A DNA stretch of 64,000 nucleotides from assembly GCA_017936785.1 (NCBI GenBank), contig JAGBEV010000018.1, positions 1-64,000 of the forward strand, written 5' to 3'. Position 1 is the first letter of the stretch; every line of letters starts with the position of its first letter. Both the position numbers and the translations under genes were made by a program. The stretch comes from Lachnospiraceae bacterium (GTDB lineage Bacteria > Bacillota > Clostridia > Lachnospirales > Lachnospiraceae). Shown here one piece after another: positions 37,931 through 47,584 of this stretch. The notes below the pieces were generated by a model. That model was given only the letters and a program-made list of their open reading frames with translations, did no database searches and was not told the DNA's origin.

Positions 37931-39064
37931 TTAAATTTTCATATGATTTTTCGCCCATCCGGCATCTATTCTGTCAATCAATTCATTAAAAGGCTTCAAT
38001 CCGCTTAAAGCATCAACTGCTGCCACACAGCTCGCTCCGGTAGCTGCTGCTAACTGAATACACCTTTCAAAGGGATACCCCTGTATCATTGCTGTTAAAA
38101 ATGCCGCGATCATGGTATCTCCCGCTCCTGTTCCCGATAGGACTGTATCCGGAACATAGCTTTTTTCAAAACCTTCCTGATCTGCAAAAGAGCTGAAATC
38201 CAGACCACTTTCCTTTTCCAGCTGCTCAAAGGCTTCCTTTCCCTGTGTTTTATAATAAAAGCCTGCTGCACCGCACTTTATGATCACGAGCTTACAGCCC
38301 ATGGATAAAATCCTGTCTGCTAAAGGGATTACATCATCTTTTATGGAGAGAACTTCTGTCACATCCCTGCATGCCGCCCTCTCCTGCAGTTCCCGGTATT
38401 TATCCTTATCAAGCATATAACAGATTTCCTCAATGCTTGGCAAAAAGAAATCCACATAGGGCAGGGTATTTTGAAAAACGGTTTCCCAATCCGCTTTGCC
38501 TGCTGCAGATTTCTCATCTACAGCCGCCAGATCCAGAGATGTCATGCAGCCCGTCTCTTTTACCATCCGGAAAATCCGGGTCAGTTCCGCTCCCGTATCT
38601 TCATACATTTTCGCCATAATAGGGGGATATCCAAAATGAAACAGCGCTGCCTCTCTTATCAATGTCATATCCAGATCTTGACCTGTAAATGTATCATTTG
38701 CCCCCGGATTATGCAAAAAGATCCTGTCAATACCGGGAACAGCCAATACCGCCGAGTAGGAGGTAGAGGATTCCTGATCCACGATCATTCCCTCAGCCCC
38801 GTTGTATTTCTCCAGAATATTTAAGATCATGCGTCCGAATTCATCGTCTCCCACCTTGCCCATGAGGGAAACATCCGCTCCCAAAAGCTTCATGGCAAGA
38901 CCCGTATTAGCCACACTGCCGCCGGTATGAATATCTGCCGCACCCACATGGATCAGTCGTCCCGGAACCAGCAGTTCACTTATGTTTTCACATCTTTCCC
39001 CCTGGAAAAGCGGCGTAATATCAATGCAGATATGTCCTGCAGCAATCATTTTATTTTTACTCAT
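37931..39064 (-). CDS. PfkB-family carbohydrate kinase
   Basis: 377 residues from the ATG at 39064, which has GGGAGG 6 bases before it. The first upstream ATG (39085) has no ribosome site. The PfkB fold is shown by the N-terminal GGSVANTGLAMKLLGADVSLMGKVGDD and by the C-terminal anion-hole motif GTGAGDTMIAAF. It phosphorylates a sugar or sugar phosphate at the cost of ATP. It is longer than most PfkB kinases (about 310-330). It heads a two-gene operon with the class II aldolase, with no transporter in view. Confidence 0.87.
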   Translation of the reverse strand: MSKNKMIAAGHICIDITPLFQGERCENISELLVPGRLIHVGAADIHTGGSVANTGLAMKLLGADVSLMGKVGDDEFGRMILNILEKYNGAEGMIVDQESSTSYSAVLAVPGIDRIFLHNPGANDTFTGQDLDMTLIREAALFHFGYPPIMAKMYEDTGAELTRIFRMVKETGCMTSLDLAAVDEKSAAGKADWETVFQNTLPYVDFFLPSIEEICYMLDKDKYRELQERAACRDVTEVLSIKDDVIPLADRILSMGCKLVIIKCGAAGFYYKTQGKEAFEQLEKESGLDFSSFADQEGFEKSYVPDTVLSGTGAGDTMIAAFLTAMIQGYPFERCIQLAAATGASCVAAVDALSGLKPFNELIDRIDAGWAKNHMKI

Positions 39065-39128
39065 ATGCCACCTCCCATTTTCCATATATTCTTATTCTAT
39101 ACCATAAACAGATCTATAACAAATATTT

Positions 39129-40529
39129 CTATTCTTCCTTTACATCTTCTTCCTTTACATCTTCTCCCTTATATTCCGGTCTGCAAAGCTCGGCTGTTAC
39201 CATAGCCGCTGCAATGGCTCCGGCAGTTCCGTCTGCCACAGGACCGGCATACATGATACCATCGATTCCCATAAATAATGGGAAGATCACGATCAGCGGC
39301 AGCAACAGAATAATCTGTCTGGTAAGTGCCAGAAACATACCTCTTTTGGGCTTTCCGATTGCAGTAAAGAAATTGGAGGTAATAGGCTGCAAAAAGTTGA
39401 TAAAAGTAAAAAACAGATAAATCCGGAAATAGTTAATGGCAAACCTGTAATAATCATCAGATCCTTCACCAAATATGGAAATGATCTGTCCGGGGAAAAT
39501 CTGGAACATTAAGAATGCCACAAAGGATAATATAAAGCCTGCGGCAATTGCACGCCTATAGGCAGTTTTTACCCTTTTATATTTTCCTGCGCCATAATTA
39601 AAGCTGACCAAAGGCTGAAGTCCCTGGGAAATTCCAATGACAAAGGACATAAACACCTGATTTACTTTGGTTATGATTCCTGCACAGGCAATGGGGACCG
39701 CTTCTCCATAGGATGAAAGGGAACCATAATATTTTAAGGATTTGTTCATGACGATCTGCACGATCATCATGGAAAGCTGGTTGCTGCAGGGCGCTGCTCC
39801 CAACGCCATGATTCTTGTAACATATTCTTTTTGCACCTTCAGATGTTTCTTTTCAATATCCACCGACTTGCAATGCAGCATATAGGAAAATGCCAGAAGA
39901 GCCGAAAGGATCTGACCAACAACCGTGGCAAATGCCGCTCCTGCCATTCCCATATGAAAGCCGAATACAAAAAGCGCATCCAAAACCGTATTGATGACTG
40001 CCCCTGAAAGATTGCATATCATAGCCATGCGGGGACTGCCGTCAGCACGGATCAGATGACCGCCGCCGGTAGCAAAGATCACAAAGGGAAAACCAAAGGA
40101 TACGATCCTTGTATAAGTCATGGCATAATCAAGTACATCCTCAGGGGAACCGAAAAACTCCATAAGCTGACGCAGGAATATCTGTGTGATCAGACACAAT
40201 ACCACCCCACAGGAAAAGAGCATAACTGCCGCATTTCCCATATAATAAACTGCCCTTTCCCTGTCTCCCTTTCCCATGGCAAGGTTAAAGGCAGAAGCAC
40301 CTCCGATTCCGAACAGCAAGCCTATGGCAATACAGGATATGGAAAGTGGAAAGGAAATATTGGTTGCCGCATTTCCCAGCTCACCTACACTTCTTCCGAT
40401 AAAGAACTGGTCTACAATATTATAAAGAGAACCTACCAGCATGGAAATAATGCTGGGGATCGCAAACTGCAAGAGAAGCTTATTGATCTTTTCTTCGCCC
40501 AAGGCGTTTCTGTCTGTATTAGCACTCAT
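39129..40529 (-). CDS. MATE-family efflux transporter
   Basis: 466 residues, 12 membrane segments, beginning with the typical NKLLLQFAIPSIISMLVGSLYNIVDQFFIG motif and ending the second half in LQPLVSFNYGAGKYKR. It exports cationic drugs or metabolites using a sodium or proton gradient. The C-terminus carries a duplicated DVKEE (EDVKEEDVKEE), from an 18-base tandem repeat in the DNA at about 39130-39165. It is divergent from the MarR regulator and the second MATE pump. Confidence 0.9.
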   Translation of the reverse strand: MSANTDRNALGEEKINKLLLQFAIPSIISMLVGSLYNIVDQFFIGRSVGELGNAATNISFPLSISCIAIGLLFGIGGASAFNLAMGKGDRERAVYYMGNAAVMLFSCGVVLCLITQIFLRQLMEFFGSPEDVLDYAMTYTRIVSFGFPFVIFATGGGHLIRADGSPRMAMICNLSGAVINTVLDALFVFGFHMGMAGAAFATVVGQILSALLAFSYMLHCKSVDIEKKHLKVQKEYVTRIMALGAAPCSNQLSMMIVQIVMNKSLKYYGSLSSYGEAVPIACAGIITKVNQVFMSFVIGISQGLQPLVSFNYGAGKYKRVKTAYRRAIAAGFILSFVAFLMFQIFPGQIISIFGEGSDDYYRFAINYFRIYLFFTFINFLQPITSNFFTAIGKPKRGMFLALTRQIILLLPLIVIFPLFMGIDGIMYAGPVADGTAGAIAAAMVTAELCRPEYKGEDVKEEDVKEE

Positions 40530-40653
40530 TTTCTCAACTCCTGTTTTGTTCTGAATCCATCAAATAACTAAAATATCATAACACTTTTTTTAAAAATGGT
40601 AAAAGGGGGGTTGCATTTTTTATAAATCTTTTGTAACATGTATACTTGCAATA

Positions 40654-40667
40654 TGTAGCATGCTACA
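40654..40667. promoter_or_regulatory. Palindromic candidate MarR operator
   Basis: TGTAGCATGCTACA is a perfect 14-bp palindrome about 33 bases before the MarR gene start and between two divergent MATE-related units. Position fits autoregulation. Confidence 0.5.
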
Positions 40668-40699
40668 AACTTTTTTTGACTGTTAAGGGTATTTTCATT

Positions 40700-41179
40700 A
40701 TGAACGACATTGGTCTTTTAATCAAAAAAATAAGCAATAAACTGGAATGCAGGCGAAACCGCTGTTTGAAGGAATTGGGGCTGACAGGCACACAAATGGA
40801 TTTACTGCTATATCTGTATTCCCATCAGGAAAGGGAAAATACCCTTTCAGATATTGCAGCCTTCTTTGATATTCAGCATACAAGCGTCATTCACGTACTG
40901 AAGATCTTAGAAGAAAAGGGTTATATTTCCAAAGAACCTACCAAACGGAATCCCCGTTTTAAAAACATCTGTCTTACTGACAAAAGTCTTTCCATTATGA
41001 AGCGGATCAATACGGATATTTCCTCCGTTCATGAGCATATGCTTTATGGTATTTCGTCAAAAGAGCAGGACGAACTATTCCGTTTACTGCAGCAGGTATA
41101 TGTTAATGCAGAAGGTCTGAAATATGAAACAAAAGACAATTCATCTGAATTTATAAAAATCACAACAAAGGAGAAATGA
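40700..41179 (+). CDS. MarR-family transcriptional regulator
   Basis: 159 residues from the ATG at 40700, with AAGGG 10 bases before it. The longer reading from 40646 would translate through the palindrome and has no ribosome site. The winged helix-turn-helix contains LSDIAAFFDIQHTSVIHVLKILEEKGYISKEP. The stop overlaps the region of the MATE start (ATGATTATG). It most likely represses the two MATE pumps, releasing DNA when a small lipophilic compound binds. Confidence 0.9.
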   Translation: MNDIGLLIKKISNKLECRRNRCLKELGLTGTQMDLLLYLYSHQERENTLSDIAAFFDIQHTSVIHVLKILEEKGYISKEPTKRNPRFKNICLTDKSLSIMKRINTDISSVHEHMLYGISSKEQDELFRLLQQVYVNAEGLKYETKDNSSEFIKITTKEK

Positions 41180-41181
41180 TT

Positions 41182-42579
41182 ATGCAGGATAAAACAACAG
41201 AAATATTTAAGAATGCCCCCGTTCCCAAGGCGGTATTGAGCAACGTTATCCCCTCTATTATCAGTATGATCATGGTATTGATATATAACCTTGCGGATAC
41301 CTTCTTTATCGGACAGACAAAGGATGCCTATATGGTCGCCGCCGTATCAGTGGCAACGCCTGCCTTTCTTATTTTCATGGCGATCGGAATGCTCTTTGGT
41401 ATCGGTGGAACTTCCCTGATTTCCCGTATGTTAGGAGAAGGAAAAGAGGACAAAGCAAAAAACACCTCTTCCTTCTGTTTCTGGACCGGTGTTTCGATCG
41501 GTATCATTTCCATGATCTTTATCTGGATTTTTGTTCAGCCTATCTGCCGTATGGTAGGGGCAAGCAATGATACCATCGGTTATGCTTCACAATATCTGGC
41601 GATCGTGGCAAGCAGCATTCCTTTTTTAATTGTGGGAAACAGCTTCAGCAATATTATCCGTGCAGAGGGAAATCCCAAAAAAGCAATGATCGGTATGGTC
41701 ATCGGTAACCTGATCAATATCATTCTGGACCCCATCATGATCCTGGGCTTCCACTGGAACGTGGCAGGTGCCGCCATTGCAACTGTGATCGGCAACGTAT
41801 TTGCCGCAGTTTACTATATCAGCCATCTTGTTTCCAAAAAGTCCATGCTGTCCATCCGTTTAAAGGATTATAAAGCGGGAGAAAGAATTGCCTCAGGTGT
41901 ACTCGCCATCGGCATTCCTGCTTCTTTAAACAGCATTTTAATGAGTGTTTCCAACATCATCATCAATAACCTGATGAAAGAACATGGGGATATGGCTGTT
42001 GCCGGCTTAGGTGTTGCCATGAAGGTAAATATGATCGTGGTCATGCTTTTGATCGGTCTGGGAACCGGCGTTCAGCCTTTACTGGGCTATTGCTTCGGTG
42101 CCAGAAATAAAAAGCGTTATCTTGCCGTATTGAAATTTTCCCTATGCCTTGCCTTCTGTCTGAGTGCTGTTATGACAGTTATCTGTTACTGCGGAGCAAG
42201 CCCCCTGGTAAAGGCATTTCTGGAAGACCAGAACGCCTTTGAATACGGTATGTCCTTTGCCCGGATCTACATTTATTCCGGTCCTATCATGGGCATCCTG
42301 TTCGTATTGATCAATGCCATCCAGTCAACAGGCGCTGCCTTGCCCTCTTTGATACTGTCCATCAGCAGACAGGGACTTTTATACATCCCTATTCTGCTGA
42401 TATTCAAAACTGTTTTTAATACAGCACAGAAGCTGGCGCTGGCACAGCCTGTTACGGATTATCTGTCTACGACTCTGGCTGTTATATTATTCATTATAAC
42501 CTACCGGAAATATTTTAAGGACTTTCCCCAGACTGTTCCCCAGGCAGAAGAAGATCATTCAATGGAAACTACTTCATAA
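41182..42579 (+). CDS. MATE-family efflux transporter
   Basis: 465 residues from the ATG at 41182, which has GGAG 8 bases upstream. An ATG two codons earlier is too close to it. Twelve membrane segments with [31 protein letters not shown] at the start. Co-transcribed with the MarR gene that overlaps it. Its 3' end overlaps the end of the convergent copA gene by 25 bases. Confidence 0.9.
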   Translation: MQDKTTEIFKNAPVPKAVLSNVIPSIISMIMVLIYNLADTFFIGQTKDAYMVAAVSVATPAFLIFMAIGMLFGIGGTSLISRMLGEGKEDKAKNTSSFCFWTGVSIGIISMIFIWIFVQPICRMVGASNDTIGYASQYLAIVASSIPFLIVGNSFSNIIRAEGNPKKAMIGMVIGNLINIILDPIMILGFHWNVAGAAIATVIGNVFAAVYYISHLVSKKSMLSIRLKDYKAGERIASGVLAIGIPASLNSILMSVSNIIINNLMKEHGDMAVAGLGVAMKVNMIVVMLLIGLGTGVQPLLGYCFGARNKKRYLAVLKFSLCLAFCLSAVMTVICYCGASPLVKAFLEDQNAFEYGMSFARIYIYSGPIMGILFVLINAIQSTGAALPSLILSISRQGLLYIPILLIFKTVFNTAQKLALAQPVTDYLSTTLAVILFIITYRKYFKDFPQTVPQAEEDHSMETTS

Positions 42580-42764
42580 TCCTGATCTTCCACTGTTTTC
42601 TTTAAGACATCATCTGCTATAGGAGCGTTTAATGTAAGGACTGCTGTTCCTGCCTCATGGCTGACAGCAGCTTCCTTTACCTCCGGCAGAGCCTCAAGAC
42701 ATTTTTTCACCCGTGCCTCACAGTGCCCGCACATCATTCCGTTGATCTTCATGGTTTTTTCCAT
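42555..42764 (-). CDS. copZ: Possible separate CopZ chaperone from an internal start within copA
   Basis: In frame within copA, an ATG at 42764 is preceded by AGAGGTA 7 bases upstream. From there 69 residues make a complete heavy-metal-associated domain with [11 protein letters not shown]. Initiation here would make a free copper chaperone in addition to the fused form. This is inference from the ribosome-site-like sequence; the region may simply be a fusion. Confidence 0.4.
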   Translation of the reverse strand: MEKTMKINGMMCGHCEARVKKCLEALPEVKEAAVSHEAGTAVLTLNAPIADDVLKKTVEDQDYEVVSIE

Positions 42765-45236
42765 GTTTTCTACCTCTTTTCTTTGATTTTCTTTTTCTAT
42801 GATATTTTCATTGCTGCCCCTTACACTTTCTCCGGCATTGTCCACAATCCTGTTGCTTTCCCATGTGCCCTCTGTCTTATTTCTCTCATTCCGCCTCTTC
42901 TTATCTCTCTTCGTGCTTTTTAGATCAAATAAATTAAGACGTAATGCGTTGGTCACCACACAAAAGCTGGATAAGCTCATAGCTGCCGCTCCGAACATAG
43001 GATTTAATTTTAATCCCAACAACGGATACCAGATACCTGCTGCCAGAGGGATTCCGATAATATTATAAATAAAAGCCCAAAACAGATTTTCGTGAATATT
43101 ACGAAGGGTAGCACGGCTTAACCGGATCGCTGCCGGAACATCCATTAAGCTGCTTTTCATAAGAACCACATCCGCTGCTTCAATTGCCACATCCGTACCT
43201 GCGCCAATGGCAATTCCCATATCTGCTCTGGTCAGGGCAAGTGCATCATTGATACCGTCTCCTACCATAGCCACTTTTCTTCTCTTTTTCTTAAGATCTT
43301 TTCCGGAAGTGTCTGCCGAACCTCCTTGCGCTTCAGACAGCCTTCGAATCACTTCTTCTTTACCGTCGGGCAATACCCCTGCTATGACTTCATCCACGCC
43401 TACCTGGGCACCGATGGCATTTGCAGTCCGCTCATTGTCTCCGGTGAGCATCACCACATGGATTCCCATATTTTTAAGCTGGCTGACTGCTCCCTTACTG
43501 TCATCCTTGATCGTATCCGCTACAGCGATCACACCGCACAGCTTTCCTTCTCTGGCAAAAAACAAAGGGGTTTTCCCCTGAGAAGACAATTCTTCCGCCT
43601 TCTTCTCCATTTCTGCAGAAACCTCTGCTTTTGTTTTTATAAATTTCAAATTACCCCCGGCTAACTCTTTTCCATCCAGAGTTCCTGTAAGTCCATTGCC
43701 GGGAACTGCAGCAAAATTGTCTACGGATCTTCCTCTGATTCCATTTTCATCCCCAAAACTTATAATCGCTCTGGCAAGAGGATGCTCACTTTTGCTTTCC
43801 AGACCATAGGCAATTTCCATTAATTCGCTTTTGCTGATTTCTGATCCGCTTTCTGCATTTTCTCCATGGACAGAAAGTATATCCGTTACCTTTGGCTCAC
43901 CACTGGTGATGGTGCCGGTCTTATCCAATGCAGCCACTTCTATTTTGCCCGCTTCCTCCAAAGAAACTGCAGTTTTAAATAAAATGCCGTGTTTTGCTCC
44001 CATGCCGTTGCCGACCATAATGGCAACCGGCGTGGCAAGACCCAGGGCACAGGGACAGCTGATCACCAATACGGAAATTCCTCTGGCAAGGGCAAATCCG
44101 ATTCCCTCTCCTGCCAGCAGCCATACCAAAATGGTCACTGCCGCAATTCCTATGACAATGGGTACAAATACACCGGAAACCCGGTCTGCCACCTTGGCAA
44201 TAGGCGCTTTGGTTGCCGCCGCATCACTTACCATCTGAATGATCTGGGAAAGCGTGGTATCTTCCCCTACCCTGGCAGCTTCACAGCGGATAAAGCCGGA
44301 CTGGTTAATGGTTGCCGCAGAAACCATATCCCCCTCTTCCTTATCAACAGGGATGCTTTCTCCCGTCAAAGCCGCTTCATCCACTGCACTGTTTCCTTCT
44401 ATGATAATGCCGTCCACAGGAATGCTTTCTCCCGGACGTACTACAAAGATGTCCCCTTTTACTACCTGGTCTATGGGAACTGTTACTTCCTCTTCGTTTC
44501 TGACCACCACCGCTGTCTTTGGCGCAAGGTCCATAAGGCTCTTCAAGGCATTGGTCGTTTTCCCTTTAGAAAAGGATTCCAACATCTTCCCAAGAGTGAT
44601 CAGTGTCAGGATCATTGCCGCAGATTCAAAATAAAACTCATGCATATATCCCATGACAGCTTCATGATCTCCCCGCAGCTGTGCATCGGTCATGGCAAAC
44701 AGTGCATAGGTACTGTATATAAAGGACGCTCCTGCTCCCAACGCTACCAACGTGTCCATATTAGGGGATCTATGCCACAGACTGGTAAAACCGCTGATAA
44801 AAAACTTTTGATTGATCACCATAATGATAACTGTAAACAAAAGCTGAAACAATCCCATGGCAACATGATTATCTGCCATCGCTTCCGGCAAGGGCCAGTC
44901 CCACATCATATGTCCCATGGAAACGTACATCAACGGAACCAGAAAGCACAGGGAAGCAATAAATCTTTTTCTTATGACAGGCGTTTCCTTATCTTTTAAA
45001 GCGTCTCCCGGCTCACTTACGATCTCTTTATTTTGACCGTTCTTTAAGGCGGCTCCGTATCCTGCTTTTGTAACTGCATCTATGATATCCGAAGAAGAAG
45101 CCGTACCTTCCACACCCATGGAGTTGGTCAAAAGGCTTACAGACACACCGGTAACTCCCGGCACCTTTGCAACTGCCTTTTCCACATGGGTGCTGCACGC
45201 TGCACAGCTCATTCCCGTTACTGTATATTGCTCCAT
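42555..45236 (-). CDS. copA: Copper-exporting P-type ATPase CopA with C-terminal CopZ-like domain
   Basis: 893 residues. The N-terminal metal-binding domain has GMSCAAC (8-14). Eight membrane segments carry the copper-translocating CPC in VISCPCALG. Motifs [19 protein letters not shown] and [10 protein letters not shown] mark the phosphorylation and ATP-binding domains. Unusually, a charged linker of about 55 residues after the last membrane segment leads into a second heavy-metal domain (about 825-893, GMMCGHC) that looks like a complete CopZ chaperone. The csoR gene directly upstream and its operator show copper control. GGAGG lies 12 bases before the ATG. Confidence 0.93.
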   Translation of the reverse strand: MEQYTVTGMSCAACSTHVEKAVAKVPGVTGVSVSLLTNSMGVEGTASSSDIIDAVTKAGYGAALKNGQNKEIVSEPGDALKDKETPVIRKRFIASLCFLVPLMYVSMGHMMWDWPLPEAMADNHVAMGLFQLLFTVIIMVINQKFFISGFTSLWHRSPNMDTLVALGAGASFIYSTYALFAMTDAQLRGDHEAVMGYMHEFYFESAAMILTLITLGKMLESFSKGKTTNALKSLMDLAPKTAVVVRNEEEVTVPIDQVVKGDIFVVRPGESIPVDGIIIEGNSAVDEAALTGESIPVDKEEGDMVSAATINQSGFIRCEAARVGEDTTLSQIIQMVSDAAATKAPIAKVADRVSGVFVPIVIGIAAVTILVWLLAGEGIGFALARGISVLVISCPCALGLATPVAIMVGNGMGAKHGILFKTAVSLEEAGKIEVAALDKTGTITSGEPKVTDILSVHGENAESGSEISKSELMEIAYGLESKSEHPLARAIISFGDENGIRGRSVDNFAAVPGNGLTGTLDGKELAGGNLKFIKTKAEVSAEMEKKAEELSSQGKTPLFFAREGKLCGVIAVADTIKDDSKGAVSQLKNMGIHVVMLTGDNERTANAIGAQVGVDEVIAGVLPDGKEEVIRRLSEAQGGSADTSGKDLKKKRRKVAMVGDGINDALALTRADMGIAIGAGTDVAIEAADVVLMKSSLMDVPAAIRLSRATLRNIHENLFWAFIYNIIGIPLAAGIWYPLLGLKLNPMFGAAAMSLSSFCVVTNALRLNLFDLKSTKRDKKRRNERNKTEGTWESNRIVDNAGESVRGSNENIIEKENQRKEVENMEKTMKINGMMCGHCEARVKKCLEALPEVKEAAVSHEAGTAVLTLNAPIADDVLKKTVEDQDYEVVSIE

Positions 45237-45257
45237 ATTTACACCGGACCTCCATTC

Positions 45258-45578
45258 CTATTTCATTAGTTTTTGTATCATCTTTACAAGCTCTTCTACG
45301 ACTTCTTCATCACCCTGACGGATTCCGTCTGCCACACAGGTATGAATATGATTGGATAAAAGGACCTTATTAAAACTATTTAACGCTGCACTTGCCGCTG
45401 CACTCTGAGTCAGTATATCCACACAGTAAGCATTCTTTTCTACCATTCCCCGAATCCCACGGATCTGCCCCTCAATTCTGTTCAACCGGTTTAACAGATC
45501 CTTGTATTCCGTTTCTGTTCTGTTTTTAGATTTCTGCGTACAGCAGCAATCCCTTTCTTCTGATCTTTCTTTTTCCAT
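45258..45578 (-). CDS. csoR: Copper-sensing repressor CsoR
   Basis: 106 residues. Helical CsoR/FrmR-family repressor with the copper-site pattern Cys (YCVDIL), then His and Cys in NHIHTC near the C-terminal third. The N-terminus adds a Cys-rich stretch (DCCCTQKS) not typical of the family. Without copper it binds DNA and silences copA. AGAGG lies about 10 bases before the ATG. The stop is 21 bases before the copA start. Confidence 0.9.
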   Translation of the reverse strand: MEKERSEERDCCCTQKSKNRTETEYKDLLNRLNRIEGQIRGIRGMVEKNAYCVDILTQSAAASAALNSFNKVLLSNHIHTCVADGIRQGDEEVVEELVKMIQKLMK

Positions 45579-45619
45579 CCCGTTATTTCCTCTTTTTTCT
45601 TTATCTGATTTGCAAGCCC

Positions 45620-45648
45620 ATTATATACCCCCATGGGGTATATTGCAA
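45620..45648 (-). promoter_or_regulatory. csoR: csoR-copA promoter with embedded CsoR operator
   Basis: Minus-strand TTGCAA (45643-45648), 17-base spacer, and perfect TATAAT (45620-45625). The spacer is almost entirely an inverted repeat ATATACCCC-CAT-GGGGTATAT (45623-45643), the shape of CsoR boxes. Repressor binding would block RNA polymerase directly. Confidence 0.8.
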
Positions 45649-45671
45649 GTATAAAAATAATCGAACCATAT

Positions 45672-46190
45672 TTATACAGCCCGATTACTTTTTTCATGTC
45701 TCTTATCATTTTTAATATAGTTTCTTTTCAGGACCATTTCCCCAAAAGCACAGATCTTATCAGCAAGGCTTACCAAAACCGCTTCCCTGGATCTGGGAAA
45801 ATGCCGGAAAGTCAGAGGCCACATATGGCTTCGAATAATATTTTTTTCCAGATCGGACAGGTGAAATTCTTTTTCAGCATTTTTAAGAGCTGTCAAAGGA
45901 TGTCCAAACCAATGGGCTTTTACACCGATATCTTTATTGCCTCTCGCATGATACAAATAATAATCATGGAGCATAGCGCCCTTTGCAAGGCTGCTGCCGT
46001 TCACATTCCAATGAAATCTCCGTGCCAGATCATAAGCACAGACTGCCACCCGTGAACTATGATCGTAAAGATTGGAAATTTTATGATTGGGATATTTTTT
46101 TAATTCCAAAACAGCAGGATTTTCCCGCAATTTAATAAAAGCATTCCAAAACTCTTCCAAATTTTTTGTTTTTTTATGACTCATATTCAT
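45672..46190 (-). CDS. HD-domain phosphohydrolase family protein
   Basis: 172 residues. Histidine and aspartate pairs in YDHSSRVA, GAMLHDYYLY and SLADKICAFGE form the metal site of an HD domain. HDIG-type single-domain proteins of this sort occur widely in Lachnospiraceae, and the substrate is unknown. The N-terminal start is uncertain between the ATG at 46190 and one two codons later. A perfect 8-bp inverted repeat ATATCATA/TATGATAT (46201-46220) lies just upstream. Confidence 0.8.
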   Translation of the reverse strand: MNMSHKKTKNLEEFWNAFIKLRENPAVLELKKYPNHKISNLYDHSSRVAVCAYDLARRFHWNVNGSSLAKGAMLHDYYLYHARGNKDIGVKAHWFGHPLTALKNAEKEFHLSDLEKNIIRSHMWPLTFRHFPRSREAVLVSLADKICAFGEMVLKRNYIKNDKRHEKSNRAV

Positions 46191-46200
46191 TCATCTTCCC

Positions 46201-46220
46201 ATATCATATTTATATGATAT
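46201..46220. promoter_or_regulatory. Inverted repeat before the HD-domain gene
   Basis: ATATCATA TTTA TATGATAT, perfect arms, 10 bases upstream of the ATG. May be an operator or overlap the promoter. Confidence 0.35.
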
Positions 46221-46236
46221 AGCTTTTCCAAAAATA

Positions 46237-46276
46237 AAAAACCTATGAAAAATTTACACATTCTTCATAGGTTTTT
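46237..46276 (-). terminator. Terminator of the four-gene FliD-like/EF-hand cluster
   Basis: AAAAACCTATGAA pairs with TTCATAGGTTTTT with a 14-base loop. On the minus strand it is followed by a T-rich run (TTTTTTATTTTT), a classical rho-independent terminator. Confidence 0.8.
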
Positions 46277-46340
46277 CATTCCGTAAACATATTAACAAAT
46301 TACTTCAAAAATTTACAATTAATCTTTTGAATCTGATTTG

Positions 46341-47510
46341 TCAGACTGCTAAATCCACATGCTGGACTGTTCCTACTCCTCCGCTTTCCTTTAAATAGAT
46401 CCCGGTCTTGCGGATGATGCCGTTTGTTTGGTTATTATCTGCATTTTTCAAGGAAAACTCTGTTTCAGTATTTCCCAGATAAATAGCTCCCACATCAGCC
46501 TTCAACAAATCCATCAAAACATCATTGCCATCTTCATCCTTGGTCCATATCTTCAGATCCTTAAAAACGCTGTCCCCTTCGTCGATCCAGCCGTTGCCGT
46601 CTTCATCATAAGCTGCCAGATCGGCAAAGCCGTCGCCGCTTTTTGTTCCGAACAGTTCAGAACCATCATTGATCTTACCATCACCGTTTTTATCCAGTGC
46701 CAAAAATCCACTGCCTTTTCCTGCAAGGGATACTTCTTCTTCCTTACCGTCTGCATCAATATCAAACATAAATTTCATATCGGATACGCTTGCCACATCA
46801 GAATCCAGATTGATCATCAGAGGATCGGTCATCACATAATTTTGTTGTGTAAAGGATTCATATTTTGCACAAAAGGCTCTGCTCATTTCCACAGACACAC
46901 CGAAACTGAGTTCCCTGCCGTCTGTTGTCCTGGCAATACCGGTAGTCTGAAATGCCGTATGCTCTGCCTCTGTCACAAATGCTGATGTAACAGTTGTCCT
47001 GGTCCATACATTCCCGCCGTTCAAAGAGCCTGCGGATGTGGTATCTGTTGCAGTCGCAGCATATGAGGACGCTGTATAAGATGCAGATGCCGACATTCCG
47101 AAAGAAGCATATGCTTTTTTATAACCTTTTTGAAGCTGTTTGATGCTGTCAGATGATTCCCAGAAATTGTTTTTATTCATGCCGTTTATCGCCCGAAGCA
47201 TCTGACGAAGCATTTCTAACTTCAGTTCATATCTGGTTTTTACCCCTTCCGGCATTTTCTGGGAGTTCCGATTGGGAATAATGCCGTTTTTCATCATATT
47301 CTGCAGATTTTCCTGCTGCTTTTTCTCCTGTTCTTCCCTTTTCTGGGTTTGATAATCCTTCAGCTGTTCCATAAGGCTTTTCCCTTCAGGAGAAACTTCC
47401 AATGTGACTGCCTGACCGGCTTTTTCAGTGATACTTTCACTTTCTACCTGTTCATAATAGATATACTGCCGGTTGGAGGACATACCTACTGTACTTGAAT
47501 TAATAATCAT
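46341..47510 (-). CDS. EF-hand-type calcium-binding protein of unknown function
   Basis: 389 residues, AAAGGAG 8 bases before the ATG. The N-terminal 200 residues are helical and low complexity (Ser/Thr/Ala-rich near 135-170). The C-terminal half begins DPLMINLDSDVAS and holds calcium-loop motifs DKNGDGKINDGSE and DEDGNGWIDEGD flanking SELFGTKSGDGFA, and ends GTVQHVDLAV. I recall similar C-terminal modules in bacterial proteins near flagellar or secretion loci. No signal peptide is seen. Last gene of the four-gene cluster. The function is unknown. Confidence 0.75.
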   Translation of the reverse strand: MIINSSTVGMSSNRQYIYYEQVESESITEKAGQAVTLEVSPEGKSLMEQLKDYQTQKREEQEKKQQENLQNMMKNGIIPNRNSQKMPEGVKTRYELKLEMLRQMLRAINGMNKNNFWESSDSIKQLQKGYKKAYASFGMSASASYTASSYAATATDTTSAGSLNGGNVWTRTTVTSAFVTEAEHTAFQTTGIARTTDGRELSFGVSVEMSRAFCAKYESFTQQNYVMTDPLMINLDSDVASVSDMKFMFDIDADGKEEEVSLAGKGSGFLALDKNGDGKINDGSELFGTKSGDGFADLAAYDEDGNGWIDEGDSVFKDLKIWTKDEDGNDVLMDLLKADVGAIYLGNTETEFSLKNADNNQTNGIIRKTGIYLKESGGVGTVQHVDLAV

Positions 47511-47584
47511 GGTGTCGACTCCTTTCTAACCATTGATCAGCATAGGGTAATTCCTTTTACCCTCTCCATGCTCACTATATGTTA

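Noticed and set aside
43989-44999. 336-codon plus-strand frame
   Set aside because: It is antisense to copA, has no ribosome site, and reads as a repetitive Arg/His/Cys/Gln-rich shadow of the true gene.
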